From the NCBI RefSeq assembly GCF_016924645.1, contig NZ_JAFFJV010000006.1:62001-126000 (forward strand): a DNA stretch of 64,000 bases, given 5' to 3'. The position numbers and the translations under genes were made by a program. The DNA is from Rufibacter psychrotolerans (GTDB lineage Bacteria; Bacteroidota; Bacteroidia; Cytophagales; Hymenobacteraceae). Under the pieces are notes generated by a model. It was not told where the DNA came from. It was given only the letters and a program-made list of their open reading frames with translations, and did not search any database. Shown piece by piece: positions 17,629 to 26,149 of the stretch; the stretch's first letter is position 1, and every line of letters begins with the position of its first letter.

Positions 17629-18282
17629 ATGAGTCTTATTAAACCCAGTTATAAAGTAGGCAACGTGCTAAGCATCATCATGTTCCATTTGGCCGTGGCG
17701 GCTGCTTTCCCGGTGCACGCGTTGCCCAATGACCCTTCAGACGTTGGCAAAAACAAAGGACGAAGGAGGGAGATTACCCAGTTTATCAGGCATCATCCCG
17801 AGGCCGCCCAGGCGTATGCCGACCGTGCCTCCCTTAAGATGGAGGCGGGGCAGGTATACGGGGCCATCAGAGATTATTCTACTGCCCTGGCGCTTCCGGC
17901 CGCAGATAAAGCGGCTTTCCTGAGTAGTAGGGGGCACGCGTTCCTGGAGATAGGCGCTTACGTAGAGGCCCTGCAAGACTTTGAGGCGCGGCTGCAGCTT
18001 GGCGAAACGGAAGAGGCCCTATACGGAAGGGCCGTGGCGAAGTACCACCTGGATGACCTTTGGGGAGCGATCCGGGACCTGGATAAAGTGGTGGCTGAAC
18101 GGGCTCAGCACCCCAAAGCCCTGTTCAACCGTGCCCTTGTACGCATGGAACTGAACCAATGGGAAGCCGCCGCCGCTGACCTGGGGCAGTTTCTGGAATA
18201 TTACCCGGGGCACGCAGAAGCGCAGCACGCACTGGCCAAAGCCCTGGTTCAGGTAACCCGAAGGCAAGGGCCGCGCCACTAA
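17629..18282 (+). CDS. Exported tetratricopeptide-repeat protein
   Basis: 217 aa. Hydrophobic N-terminal segment at residues 10-32 ending at VHALP, a probable signal peptide. Residues 55-205 contain at least four TPR-like helical pairs (AYADRASLKMEAGQVYGAIRDYSTAL, LSSRGHAFLEIGAYVEALQDFEA, LYGRAVAKYHLDDLWGAIRDLDKVV, and a last copy). TPR domains bind other proteins; the partner is unknown. It may be read with the following small exported protein, 122 bases downstream, but no sequence feature proves it. Confidence 0.75.
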   Translation: MSLIKPSYKVGNVLSIIMFHLAVAAAFPVHALPNDPSDVGKNKGRRREITQFIRHHPEAAQAYADRASLKMEAGQVYGAIRDYSTALALPAADKAAFLSSRGHAFLEIGAYVEALQDFEARLQLGETEEALYGRAVAKYHLDDLWGAIRDLDKVVAERAQHPKALFNRALVRMELNQWEAAAADLGQFLEYYPGHAEAQHALAKALVQVTRRQGPRH

Positions 18283-18404
18283 AAGAGAAAGCTTATAAAA
18301 AAAAGATATACCAATAATTAAATCCCGATTACCCTCGTGCTCCGCCACAGGGGCACCTATCAAGTTTATTATTCAGCAAATCAATCCACCTAAACCATAT
18401 CAGT

Positions 18405-18797
18405 ATGCGAAAACTTTCCTTAACCATGTGTTTCGCCCTGGCGCTGGGCATGCAGGCCTTTGCCCAGGACGGAACCGTAAACCAGGCGGTAGAGAAAACC
18501 TCTAGTGCGGTAACCCGGCTCATGATGCAGTCTATTGGCCTGAATGAAAATGAATACCTGCGGGTGAGAACCCTCAACCATGCACGCCTGGCCAAGGCGG
18601 CCGAGGTAACCAAAATGTACGGCGGCAATGCCGAAATGCTGGAAGCCCGCCTGAAAGAGATTGAGGGCAATTTTGAGAATGAGCTGTTCAAAATCCTGAA
18701 CTCCCGCCAGGTAGAGGCCTACGCCGAGTTCAAAGTAAAACCAGAAGGCAATTTCCTCTCCCTGGTGCAGGAAGTAGCCAAAGCAGCCAAACCATGA
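18405..18797 (+). CDS. Small secreted helical protein
   Basis: 130 aa with a clear signal peptide (MRKLSLTMCFALALGMQAFAQ). The mature part is predicted almost wholly alpha-helical and charged, ending in VQEVAKAAKP. The family was not recognised; its shape (short exported helical protein with a repeated K/E pattern) is common in Cytophagales periplasmic proteins. Ends at a strong intrinsic terminator. Confidence 0.65.
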   Translation: MRKLSLTMCFALALGMQAFAQDGTVNQAVEKTSSAVTRLMMQSIGLNENEYLRVRTLNHARLAKAAEVTKMYGGNAEMLEARLKEIEGNFENELFKILNSRQVEAYAEFKVKPEGNFLSLVQEVAKAAKP

Positions 18798-18804
18798 CTT
18801 TTAC

Positions 18805-18854
18805 AGCCACAAGCGGAGAAGACGTATACGTTAATCTGCTTGTGGCTTTTTTTT
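18805..18854 (+). terminator. Intrinsic terminator
   Basis: AGCCACAAGC pairs with GCTTGTGGCT and is followed by a run of T; begins just after the stop of the small secreted protein gene. Confidence 0.85.
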
Positions 18855-18901
18855 ACGGCCCCTGCCTCAGGATGCAAGGAGCCATAGCCTTTTTCAAAGA
18901 A

Positions 18902-19441
18902 TTAAGAGTGGGCAAGCTTAGCCTTGCTCAGGAAATCCCAGACCACCACGCCCACCGTCACCGACACGTTAAGCGAGTGCTTGGTGCCAAACTGCGGAAT
19001 CTCCAACACGCCATCGGCGGCTTTCACCACTTCCTCCTCCACCCCAAACACCTCGTTGCCAAACACAAAGGCATATTTCTCCCCCTCGGCCGGGCTGAAG
19101 GCTGAGAGCGAGGTGCTTCCCTGGGCCTGTTCTACGGCCCAAACCTGGTAACCTTGCTGCTGCAGGCCTTCCACCGCCTCCAGGGTAGAAGGCACGTGCA
19201 CCCACTCCACCGACTCAGTGGCCCCCAGCGCCGTCTTATGGATTTCCTTGTTGGGCGGCGTGCCCGTGATGCCGCACAGGTAGATTTTCTCCACGGCAAA
19301 GGCATCGCCAGTCCTGAACGCCGAACCCACGTTGTGCAGGCTGCGCACGTTGTCCAACACCAACACCAACGGATTTTTTTGCTTATTTTTGAAGTCCTCC
19401 ACCGAATCGCGTTGGAGTTCTTCCATGCTTAGTTTGCGCAT
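18902..19441 (-). CDS. TrmH/SpoU-family RNA 2'-O-methyltransferase
   Basis: 179 aa SPOUT methyltransferase using S-adenosylmethionine. Motif 1 VLDNVRSLHNVGSAFRTGDAF, motif 2 FVFGNEVFGVEEEVV and motif 3 IPQFGTKHSLNVSVTVGVVVWDF (knot region that binds SAM) are all visible. It lacks the N-terminal substrate-binding extension of RlmB, so it is a short-form tRNA/rRNA methylase whose target cannot be fixed. The frame is open to 19663, but that extension crosses two 36-nt palindromes and the TACCTTTG promoter box, so the ATG at 19441 is chosen. Divergent from mutS. Confidence 0.9.
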   Translation of the reverse strand: MRKLSMEELQRDSVEDFKNKQKNPLVLVLDNVRSLHNVGSAFRTGDAFAVEKIYLCGITGTPPNKEIHKTALGATESVEWVHVPSTLEAVEGLQQQGYQVWAVEQAQGSTSLSAFSPAEGEKYAFVFGNEVFGVEEEVVKAADGVLEIPQFGTKHSLNVSVTVGVVVWDFLSKAKLAHS

Positions 19442-19477
19442 AGGTAGATCTGTTTTCGGCGTAGCCGAATGGAAGCG

Positions 19478-19485
19478 CAAAGGTA
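19478..19485 (-). promoter_or_regulatory. -7 box of the methyltransferase promoter
   Basis: TACCTTTG on the minus strand, 36 bases before the start codon; exact match to TAnnTTTG. Confidence 0.55.
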
Positions 19486-19504
19486 ACACAAAAGGGACAA
19501 ATGC

Positions 19505-19540
19505 ATTTTGGGCCTGTTTTTGGGAAAACAGTTCTAAAAC
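19505..19540. repeat. 36-nt dispersed palindrome, copy 9
   Basis: ATTTTGGGCCTGTTTTTG / GGAAAACAGTTCTAAAAC, in the divergent spacer before mutS. Confidence 0.85.
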
Positions 19541-19569
19541 AGCGTTCAAGGAAGGGGAAGCAGGAAGGC

Positions 19570-19605
19570 GTTTTAGGGCTGTTTTCCCGGAAATAGCCCT
19601 GAAAC
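19570..19605. repeat. 36-nt dispersed palindrome, copy 10
   Basis: GTTTTAGGGCTGTTTTC / GGAAATAGCCCTGAAAC; very close to consensus. Second copy in the same divergent spacer, 29 bases after copy 9. Confidence 0.9.
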
Positions 19606-19687
19606 AGGAAAAAGTAAAATGGCTGCGCCGATGTTCCCTAGGGAGGCATTGGCCCATCAGCACATCAAAAAATTAGCATACTAGACA

Positions 19688-22324
19688 TTGGCCAAATCTG
19701 CAGAGTTCAGCGCCACGCCGCTGATGAAACAATACAATGCCATCAAGGCGAAACACCCCGGGGCATTGCTGCTCTTTAGGGTGGGGGACTTTTACGAAAC
19801 CTTCGGCGAGGACGCTATCAAGGCCAGTAAGATCCTGGGCATTCTGCTCACCAAACGGGGCAACGGCTCGGCCGCCGAGACGGCCTTGGCGGGATTTCCG
19901 CACCACTCGCTGGATACCTACCTGCCCAAGCTGGTGCGGGCTGGCGAGCGCGTGGCCATCTGTGACCAGTTGGAAGACCCCAAGACGGTAAAGGGCATTG
20001 TGAAGCGCGGCGTAACCGAACTGGTGACGCCCGGCGTATCGTTCAACGACCAGGTACTGGAGCAGAAAAGGAATAATTACCTAGCCTCGCTGCACTTCGG
20101 GAAAGGACAGCTGGTGGGCATTGCCCTGCTGGATGCCTCCACCGGTGAGTTCCTGCTGGCCCAGGGAGATGCCGGGTACGCCGCCAAACTGCTGCAGAAC
20201 TTCAGCCCCGCCGAGGTGCTGTTCTGCAAAGGCAAAAAGGAAACGTTTTTCCAGACCTTCGGCCCCGATTTCTGCCATTACGCGCTGGATGAGTGGGTGT
20301 ACAGCTATGACTTCGCGCTGGAGGCACTCACCAAACAGTTCAACACCACCACCCTGAAAGGCTTTGGCGTGGAGGCGCTCACTGAGGGCATTACCGCCGC
20401 CGGAGCCATCCTGCACTACCTAGCCGAGACCCAGCACCACGATCTGCGCCACATTACAGCCCTGGGCCGATTGGAGGAGGACAGGTACGTCTGGCTGGAC
20501 CGCTTCACGGTACGGAACCTGGAGCTGATCTATCCGCAGCACCCCGAGGGCGTGCCTCTGATAGATGTGCTGGACCATACCATCACGCCCATGGGCGGCC
20601 GGTTGCTGCGCAAATGGCTGGTGTTACCATTGAAAGATGCGGCCCAGATCAGACGTAGGTTAGACACCGTGGAGGCGCTACAGGCCCGTCCGGATTTGTT
20701 GCAGGATATCCACCATTACCTCAAGCAAATCAGTGACCTGGAGCGTCTCATCTCCAAAGTGGCCGTGCGCCGGGTGAACCCTCGGGAATTGCTGCAACTG
20801 GCGCGGGCGCTGGAGGCTACGCTGCCCATCAAGGAGTTGCTGGCCGTGAGCGGCGTTCCTGCGTTGCAAAAACTTTCTGACCAACTGCTGCCCTGTGAAA
20901 GCATCCGGGACGAGATCCAGAAAATTCTGAAGCCAGATGCACCGGTGCTTACTAATCAAGGCAACATGGTGCAGAACGGCATTGATGCGGAACTGGACGA
21001 ACTGCGGGCTATTGCGTTCTCGGGCAAAGATTACCTGCTGCAGATTCAGCAGCGCGAGGTGCAGAACACAGGCATTTCGTCGTTGAAAATTGCCTACAAC
21101 AAGGTGTTCGGGTACTACCTGGAGGTGACGCACGCCCACAAAGACAAGGTGCCTGCCTCCTGGATACGCAAGCAGACGCTGGTGAACGCCGAGCGCTACA
21201 TCACCGAGGAGCTGAAAACCTACGAGGAGAAAATTCTGCACGCCGAGGACCGCCTGTACGTGATTGAGCAGCGCATCTTCAATGAGTTGGTGCTGAGCGC
21301 CGCTGAGTTTGTGCCGCAGATTCAGCAGAACGCCAAAGCTTTGGGCATGCTGGACTGTCTGGCCAACTTCGCGCAGCTGGCTACCCAGAACGGGTACGTG
21401 AAGCCGCAGGTGGACGAGAGCACTGTGCTCAATATCACGCAGGGCCGTCACCCGGTCATTGAAAAGCAGTTGCCGGTGGGAGAGCGCTACGTGCCCAATG
21501 ACATCAGGCTAGACAACGAGGACCAGCAGATCATCATCATCACGGGCCCAAACATGGCCGGTAAAAGCGCCTTGCTGCGACAGACTGCGTTGATTGTGCT
21601 TATGGCGCAGATCGGCTCGTTTGTGCCCGCCGAGGCGGCGCAGGTGGGCGTGATCGATAAAATCTTCACCCGTGTGGGCGCGTCAGACAACCTGAGCCGG
21701 GGCGAGAGTACGTTCATGGTGGAGATGACCGAGACGGCCAGTATCCTGAACAACCTCTCGGACCGCAGCCTGGTGCTCATGGACGAGATCGGCCGCGGGA
21801 CCAGCACCTATGACGGGATTTCCATCGCCTGGGCTATTGTGGAGCACCTGCACAACGCGCCTAAAGGCCGGGCCAAGACCTTGTTCGCCACGCATTACCA
21901 CGAGCTGAACCAATTGGCCGAAGATTTTCCGCGGGTGCACAACTTCAACGTGAGCGTGAAGGAGAGTAACGGCAAGATTTTGTTCATGCGTAAGCTGGTG
22001 GAAGGCGGCAGTGCCCACAGTTTCGGGATACAGGTGGCCCAGATGGCGGGTATGCCTAACAGCATTGTGCTCCGGGCCAACGAGATCATGCACCACCTGG
22101 AACAGGAGAAAATCAGCCATCCGCACCAGGATCCGCAGGAAACGCTCAAATCTTTACCCAAGCAGCCGTATCAGCTGAGCATGTTTGAGCTCAACGACCC
22201 GCAGTTGGTGCGCATCAAGGAAGTATTCGAGAAGCTGGATATTAACACCATCACGCCGGTGGAGGCGCTCTTAAAGCTGAATGAGCTGAAGATGCTGGTG
22301 GAAGGTAAGAAGCAGAAAGTCTAA
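19688..22324 (+). CDS. mutS: DNA mismatch repair protein MutS
   Basis: 878 aa ATPase that recognises mispairs and starts mismatch repair. Mismatch-recognition motif F35-Y-E37 ([11 protein letters not shown]) near the N-terminus, connector and lever domains, Walker A GPNMAGKS near residue 620, Walker [17 protein letters not shown] near 695, and a C-terminal helix-turn-helix tail. No ATG precedes the conserved N-terminal part, because a stop codon lies two codons upstream, so TTG at 19688 is the likely start; the next ATG (19724) would cut into the conserved region. Confidence 0.95.
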   Translation: MAKSAEFSATPLMKQYNAIKAKHPGALLLFRVGDFYETFGEDAIKASKILGILLTKRGNGSAAETALAGFPHHSLDTYLPKLVRAGERVAICDQLEDPKTVKGIVKRGVTELVTPGVSFNDQVLEQKRNNYLASLHFGKGQLVGIALLDASTGEFLLAQGDAGYAAKLLQNFSPAEVLFCKGKKETFFQTFGPDFCHYALDEWVYSYDFALEALTKQFNTTTLKGFGVEALTEGITAAGAILHYLAETQHHDLRHITALGRLEEDRYVWLDRFTVRNLELIYPQHPEGVPLIDVLDHTITPMGGRLLRKWLVLPLKDAAQIRRRLDTVEALQARPDLLQDIHHYLKQISDLERLISKVAVRRVNPRELLQLARALEATLPIKELLAVSGVPALQKLSDQLLPCESIRDEIQKILKPDAPVLTNQGNMVQNGIDAELDELRAIAFSGKDYLLQIQQREVQNTGISSLKIAYNKVFGYYLEVTHAHKDKVPASWIRKQTLVNAERYITEELKTYEEKILHAEDRLYVIEQRIFNELVLSAAEFVPQIQQNAKALGMLDCLANFAQLATQNGYVKPQVDESTVLNITQGRHPVIEKQLPVGERYVPNDIRLDNEDQQIIIITGPNMAGKSALLRQTALIVLMAQIGSFVPAEAAQVGVIDKIFTRVGASDNLSRGESTFMVEMTETASILNNLSDRSLVLMDEIGRGTSTYDGISIAWAIVEHLHNAPKGRAKTLFATHYHELNQLAEDFPRVHNFNVSVKESNGKILFMRKLVEGGSAHSFGIQVAQMAGMPNSIVLRANEIMHHLEQEKISHPHQDPQETLKSLPKQPYQLSMFELNDPQLVRIKEVFEKLDINTITPVEALLKLNELKMLVEGKKQKV

Positions 22325-22352
22325 GTTTCAGGTTTGAATACCATCTAACTCC

Positions 22353-22388
22353 GTTTAGGAGCTGTTTTTAGGAAAACGGCCCCTAAAC
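22353..22388. repeat. 36-nt dispersed palindrome, copy 11
   Basis: GTTTAGGAGCTGTTTTTA / GGAAAACGGCCCCTAAAC, 28 bases after the mutS stop. Confidence 0.88.
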
Positions 22389-22494
22389 GGATTTTTTTGT
22401 GCCAGTAGGAATAGATTCCCTCAGTGGATAGGAAACTGTGTAGGGAGGCAAAGCAAAGAACTATCGCTTTTGTTGCTGATTTGGCCCTCTAGCC

Positions 22495-22588
22495 CTTGTT
22501 GGTGTTTTCACCAACAAGCGGAAGAAGCCTCGTACTTGCCCTTGTTGGTGTTCTTACCAACAAGGACGATTAGCTTGCCTCGCTAATC
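22495..22588. repeat. Three consecutive small hairpins
   Basis: CTTGTTGGTG-TTTT-CACCAACAAG (22495-22518), CCTTGTTGGT-GTTCTT-ACCAACAAGG (22540-22565) and GATTAGC-TTGCCTC-GCTAATC (22568-22588). The first two are near copies of one hairpin repeated in direct order with a 21-base spacer. Function unknown; likely a small intergenic repeat family. No open gene lies in the 632-base gap between mutS and tRNA-Gly. Confidence 0.7.
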
Positions 22589-22763
22589 AGGTTCTAGAAT
22601 CATGGTTAGGTGGCTAAAGCCGCCATTTCCCCTTCAAAACAGGCGGAAGCAGATGAAAGAAGGAGCCCTGCCGGTTGTCATATCCGGGAGTAATGGCCTT
22701 TTGAAAGCGGCTGGCAGCATTGCATGGGCAAAGTTTTCCGTTTTTGCAGAAGAGACACAGAGG

Positions 22764-22799
22764 GTTTTAGGGCTGGTTTCTGAAAAGCAGGCTTAAAAC
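22764..22799. repeat. 36-nt dispersed palindrome, copy 12
   Basis: GTTTTAGGGCTGGTTTC / GAAAAGCAGGCTTAAAAC, upstream of the tRNA-Gly promoter. Confidence 0.88.
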
Positions 22800-22886
22800 G
22801 AGAGCGTGGGAAGAATTTATCTGAAATTTTTCTCCCTGATTTTCAGGTAGAATCTGTTTTTGGTGAATTTTTTTTGAGGGGAATAC

Positions 22887-22916
22887 TTGACAATAAGATT
22901 TCTGTGCTTACCTTTG
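22887..22916 (+). promoter_or_regulatory. Promoter of tRNA-Gly
   Basis: TTGACA at 22887 and TACCTTTG at 22909, separated by 16 bases: a textbook Bacteroidota promoter (TTG at -33, TAnnTTTG at -7), 41 bases upstream of the tRNA. Confidence 0.82.
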
Positions 22917-22956
22917 TATCACTAATTCAAACGGCGAGTTAGTCAAAACAAAAAAC

Positions 22957-23029
22957 GCGAAAGTAGCTCAGTTGGTAGAGCGCGACCTTGCCAAGGTCGA
23001 GGTCGCGGGTTCGAACCCCGTCTTTCGCT
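22957..23029 (+). tRNA. tRNA-Gly(GCC)
   Basis: 73-nt cloverleaf: acceptor GCGAAAG/CTTTCGC, D arm GCTCAGTTGGTAGAGC, anticodon stem CGACC/GGTCG with loop TTGCCAA (anticodon GCC), T arm GCGGG-TTCGAAC-CCCGT, discriminator T. No encoded CCA. Confidence 0.97.
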
Positions 23030-23031
23030 CA

Positions 23032-23067
23032 AAACAAAAGACGTTGCCTCGGTAACGTCTTTTGTTT
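23032..23067 (+). terminator. Terminator of tRNA-Gly
   Basis: AACAAAAGACGTT pairs with AACGTCTTTTGTT around an 8-base loop, just after the tRNA. Confidence 0.8.
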
Positions 23068-23104
23068 ATCTGCCTAGTTCATTTCCTGCTTAGGGGATGA
23101 GGTC

Positions 23105-23188
23105 GCCGGGATGGTGGAACTGGTAGACACGCAAGACTTAAAATCTTGTGACCATTAGGTCGTGCGGGTTCGATTCCCGCTCCTGGTA
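23105..23188 (+). tRNA. tRNA-Leu(TAA)
   Basis: 84-nt class II tRNA with long variable arm: acceptor GCCGGGA/TCCTGGT (with G.T pairs), anticodon stem AAGA/TCTT region with loop CTTAAAA (anticodon TAA), variable arm TGTGACCATTAGGTCGT, T arm GCGGG-TTCGATT-CCCGC. Reads UUA/UUG codons. Confidence 0.95.
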
Positions 23189-23236
23189 CAGAAAACAAGA
23201 AGGCTTCTCCTCTAAGAGAAGCCTTCTTGTTTTCTG
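23188..23236 (+). terminator. Long hairpin after tRNA-Leu
   Basis: A 22-base stem (begins ACAGAAAACAAGAAGG, ends CCTTCTTGTTTTCTGT) with a 6-base loop starts at the last base of the tRNA. The T-rich 3' arm suggests termination. The 180 bases to the next gene show no other feature apart from the palindrome before it. Confidence 0.75.
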
Positions 23237-23391
23237 TACCTTTCCCTCTTGGTAGCCTGCCACAAGCCTGTGGTCTAAGGGCAGCCCCATCCAAAAAAAG
23301 CAGCAGAGAAGCCATTCAAATGGAGCAAGCCTCCAAAGACCAAACAAAGCCCATTGCTTAAGCAGGGAAAGGCCTCCAGAAATACATGTAA

Positions 23392-23409
23392 ATACCTATA
23401 TTTAGGTAT
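23392..23409. promoter_or_regulatory. Palindrome before the YfcC-family gene
   Basis: ATACCTA-TATT-TAGGTAT, 7-base perfect arms, ending 11 bases before the start codon and overlapping a TATACTTG near-match to the -7 box. Could be a repressor operator or a leader hairpin over the ribosome-binding region. Confidence 0.4.
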
Positions 23410-23420
23410 ATACTTGTACC

Positions 23421-24926
23421 ATGACCCTTTTGAAGAACATCCCCCACCCCATTACCATTCTTTTCATCGTGATTCTTCTGGCGGCGGCGGCAACCTGGTT
23501 GGTGCCGGCCGGAGCGTACGCCAAACTGGTGTATGAGCAGGAGGGGGCTTTTGCGCTGGTACGCCAGGGTGAAAGGGTGGCTCTGCCGTTCAAGGAAAGC
23601 ACCCTGGACAGCCTGGGCATGCCCGCGGGGCTGGAAAGCTTTGCGCAGGGTGAAACCGGGAAAACGCTATCTGTGCCGGGGAGCTTCCATCGGTTGCCCC
23701 AGAACGCCCAGGGACTCCTGGCGGTGGTGAAAGCGCCACTGCGCGGATTCCAGCAAACGGTGGAGATTATCCTGTTCCTGCTGCTAATAGGGGGCTTTAT
23801 GAGTGTTTTTTACGCCACCGGTGCCCTGGAGCGGGGGTTGCAGGCATTGGCAACAAGAATGCAGGGCCGGGAGGGCTGGCTAATCATTGTGCTCACCTTT
23901 TTGTTCTCCTTCGGCGGGGCGTCTTTCGGCATGGCCGAGGAGGGACTGGCGTTTTACCCCATCCTGGTGCCTTTGTTTCTGGCGGCGGGGTATGACTTGC
24001 TGGTGCCCGTGGCCGTGATCTTCGGGGGCGCCCAATTGGGGCTGCTGTCTTCCTTTAGCAATCCTTTCTCCACCATCATTGCTTCCAATGCGGCCGGGGT
24101 ACTCTGGACCGACGGAATGTATACCCGCCTTTTTCTCCTCTTTATAACCTCCTTGCTGTACATCTGGTATGTGGCCCGCTACGCCAGTGCCGTCAAGAAA
24201 GCACCGGAGCGGTCGTTGGTGCTGCGCCATGACGGAGCCATTTCCTCGCCCTTCCTTGCGGTGGTGAGTCCGCCCGAAGGCGGAAGGGCTTTGTCGGGGA
24301 GATGTGTGGGGCTGCTGGTCTTGTTTGTAGCTACCTTCCTGACCATGGTGGCGGGGGTTATTTTCTTCGGCTGGTGGTTGGTAGAGATGTCGGCGGTGTT
24401 CTTGGTTGCGTCGGTGCTGGTGGGCCTGATCATGCAGATGAACGAGAAAGAGTTCCTGGCGCAGTTCATCAAAGGTGCCGAAGGAATGGTGGTGGTGGCC
24501 TTCATTATTGGGACGGCCAGAGGAGTGGGCATTCTGCTGGAAGACGGAAACATCAGCGATAGCCTAGTGTATTACCCGGCGCAGTGGATCAGTGCCATGC
24601 CGCCGGGGTTGTTCATTGTGGGGCTGTTGGTGTTTTACATGGTGCTGACGTTCTTTATCCCCAGCACCTCGGGCATTGCGGTAGTCACCATGCCCATCAT
24701 GGGTTCGCTGGCCACGGTGGCCGAGGTGCCCGGCCGGGAGATTGTCAACGCCTACCTGTTTGGCATGGGCATAGCCGGGTTTGTCATTCCCACCGGTTTG
24801 GCGCTGCCTTCCCTCAGCCTGGTAAACGTAAGCCTGAAGACCTGGTGGAAGTTCATTGGCCCGGTGCTGCCCTTTTTGTTCGTGCTCTGCAGCCTGTTCC
24901 TGCTGGCCGGGGTGTATCTAAACTAG
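23421..24926 (+). CDS. YfcC/DcuC-superfamily membrane transporter
   Basis: 501 aa inner-membrane carrier with about 12 helices. NIPHPITILFIVILLAAAATWLVPAGAY at the N-terminus, FGGASFGMAEEGLAFYPILVPLFLAAGYD in the first half and FFIPSTSGIAVVTMPIMGSLA in the second half are typical of the YfcC branch of the C4-dicarboxylate/basic-amino-acid carrier superfamily (PF03606). The substrate (peptide, amino acid or dicarboxylate) is not settled for this branch. Monocistronic by spacing. Confidence 0.85.
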   Translation: MTLLKNIPHPITILFIVILLAAAATWLVPAGAYAKLVYEQEGAFALVRQGERVALPFKESTLDSLGMPAGLESFAQGETGKTLSVPGSFHRLPQNAQGLLAVVKAPLRGFQQTVEIILFLLLIGGFMSVFYATGALERGLQALATRMQGREGWLIIVLTFLFSFGGASFGMAEEGLAFYPILVPLFLAAGYDLLVPVAVIFGGAQLGLLSSFSNPFSTIIASNAAGVLWTDGMYTRLFLLFITSLLYIWYVARYASAVKKAPERSLVLRHDGAISSPFLAVVSPPEGGRALSGRCVGLLVLFVATFLTMVAGVIFFGWWLVEMSAVFLVASVLVGLIMQMNEKEFLAQFIKGAEGMVVVAFIIGTARGVGILLEDGNISDSLVYYPAQWISAMPPGLFIVGLLVFYMVLTFFIPSTSGIAVVTMPIMGSLATVAEVPGREIVNAYLFGMGIAGFVIPTGLALPSLSLVNVSLKTWWKFIGPVLPFLFVLCSLFLLAGVYLN

Positions 24927-25015
24927 CCTCCGCGTCGGGCAGGGTGAGGCAAAGAATCAGCGGGCAACTTTTCTGCTAGGCCTTCGGCGCAGGCCGGCCA
25001 TTGCCTGCAAGCGCA

Positions 25016-25873
25016 TCATCGTTGGTAGAAATACAGGTGCACTGCCGAGGCCAATCCCTTTTCACTCAAGGTAAAATAGCCGGCGCCGGTGGCGGCAAAG
25101 GTAACAGCCTCGCCCTGGGGTTCAATCCGGTAGGGCAGCGGCTGGAAGTCTTGCAGGAGGAATTCCTCCAGGGTTTCGTTTGCCTTCTGGCGGTAGAGGT
25201 AGAGCGCCGAGTAGGTTTTCACGATGGCCTCCTTCCCGTTGGGCGAAACCGCCGCGCTCACCACAAACGGGTACGGCAGGGTGCCCACCCGTTGGGCCAC
25301 GTTGGTGGCGGTGGTGGAGTAGGGGTGTTTAAGCTTGTACACGCTAGACAGCGAATCTTGCTTGGTGAGAAGGAGAATGTCCTTTGTGTTGGGGTCTACC
25401 AGAAACGCCTCGGCGTCATGGGGCCCGTCTGGGTACCGGAAGCGGATGGTGGTAAAGCTGCGTACTGTGTCCGTTGCCGGTTGCGGCTCCTTGAATCGGT
25501 AAATGGTGTATTCGGTGGCTACGTGGTTATTGTCGCCAATGTCTGCCAGGTACAGCTGGTCTCCGGCAAGGGCCAGGTCTTCCCAGTCCCTGTTTTTGGC
25601 CCCTTTTAGGTAAATTGTCTTAAAAACCTTGCCGTCATGGCCCAGCAGGTACAGCTGTGGCGGGTTGCCGCTGTCTTCCTGCACCCATAAATGGCCGGGC
25701 AAGGTCTTGCTGTCCGCAATTCCAGAGGCCTCCCTGATCATGGGCACCACCGCGGTTCTGGTGGGTTCCACCTCCGCAGGAAGAGCATCTGGGGCGGACT
25801 CGTCTAGTTGGCTGCAGCCGCTAAGCCAGAACAGAAGCGTGAATAGGCAGTGAAGGAGCATGCTCTTTTTCAT
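25016..25873 (-). CDS. Lipoprotein with predicted beta-propeller fold
   Basis: 285 aa. Signal sequence with lipobox LSGC (lipidated Cys20). The mature part contains repeated strand blocks such as ASGIADSKTLPGHLWVQEDSG, DWEDLALAGDQLYLADIGDN and HDAEAFLVDPNTKDILLLTKQD, characteristic of secreted beta-propeller proteins that Bacteroidota genomes often label PE-PGRS-like or SdiA-regulated. No catalytic signature is evident. Convergent with the YfcC gene; neighbouring arabinan genes run on the same strand but a 36-nt palindrome and a terminator separate them. Confidence 0.65.
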   Translation of the reverse strand: MKKSMLLHCLFTLLFWLSGCSQLDESAPDALPAEVEPTRTAVVPMIREASGIADSKTLPGHLWVQEDSGNPPQLYLLGHDGKVFKTIYLKGAKNRDWEDLALAGDQLYLADIGDNNHVATEYTIYRFKEPQPATDTVRSFTTIRFRYPDGPHDAEAFLVDPNTKDILLLTKQDSLSSVYKLKHPYSTTATNVAQRVGTLPYPFVVSAAVSPNGKEAIVKTYSALYLYRQKANETLEEFLLQDFQPLPYRIEPQGEAVTFAATGAGYFTLSEKGLASAVHLYFYQR

Positions 25874-26063
25874 GATTAAATCCCCGGCAGGATGCGTTGC
25901 GGTCTTGCTCCCCTTGCGGTGTCAATCTTCGGGCAAAGAAGAGAGTGCCTGGGAGCAGATGGCCTGCTGCGTTGCTAAAGTTATACGTTTTAGGGGAAAA
26001 AGCCAGTCTGCCCACTAGGCAATGCGGAAGGAGCCAAGTCGCCGGGAGCCAGCGGTGGCCTCA

Positions 26064-26103
26064 AAAAAAAGGAGCAGCCCCGCCGGAAGCACCGGCGGGG
26101 CTG
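26064..26103 (-). terminator. Terminator of the leftward GH43 gene
   Basis: CAGCCCCGCCGG / CCGGCGGGGCTG, 12-base perfect stem with a 5-base loop; on the minus strand followed by CTCC and eight T. Forty-seven bases after the GH43 stop. Confidence 0.85.
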
Positions 26104-26138
26104 TTTTGCGTCTGTTTTACCAAAAACGGGCCTAAAAC
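26103..26138. repeat. 36-nt dispersed palindrome, copy 13
   Basis: GTTTTGCGTCTGTTTTAC / CAAAAACGGGCCTAAAAC, immediately after the GH43 gene. Confidence 0.8.
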
Positions 26139-26149
26139 TGGTCTGGGCT

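Noticed and set aside
18902-19663. Longer 253-residue start for the SPOUT methyltransferase
   Set aside because: The extension would encode two palindromes and the promoter box and has no family similarity.
22602-22796. Small open frame between mutS and tRNA-Gly
   Set aside because: Its 3' end is a 36-nt palindrome and the peptide shows no conserved pattern; considered chance.
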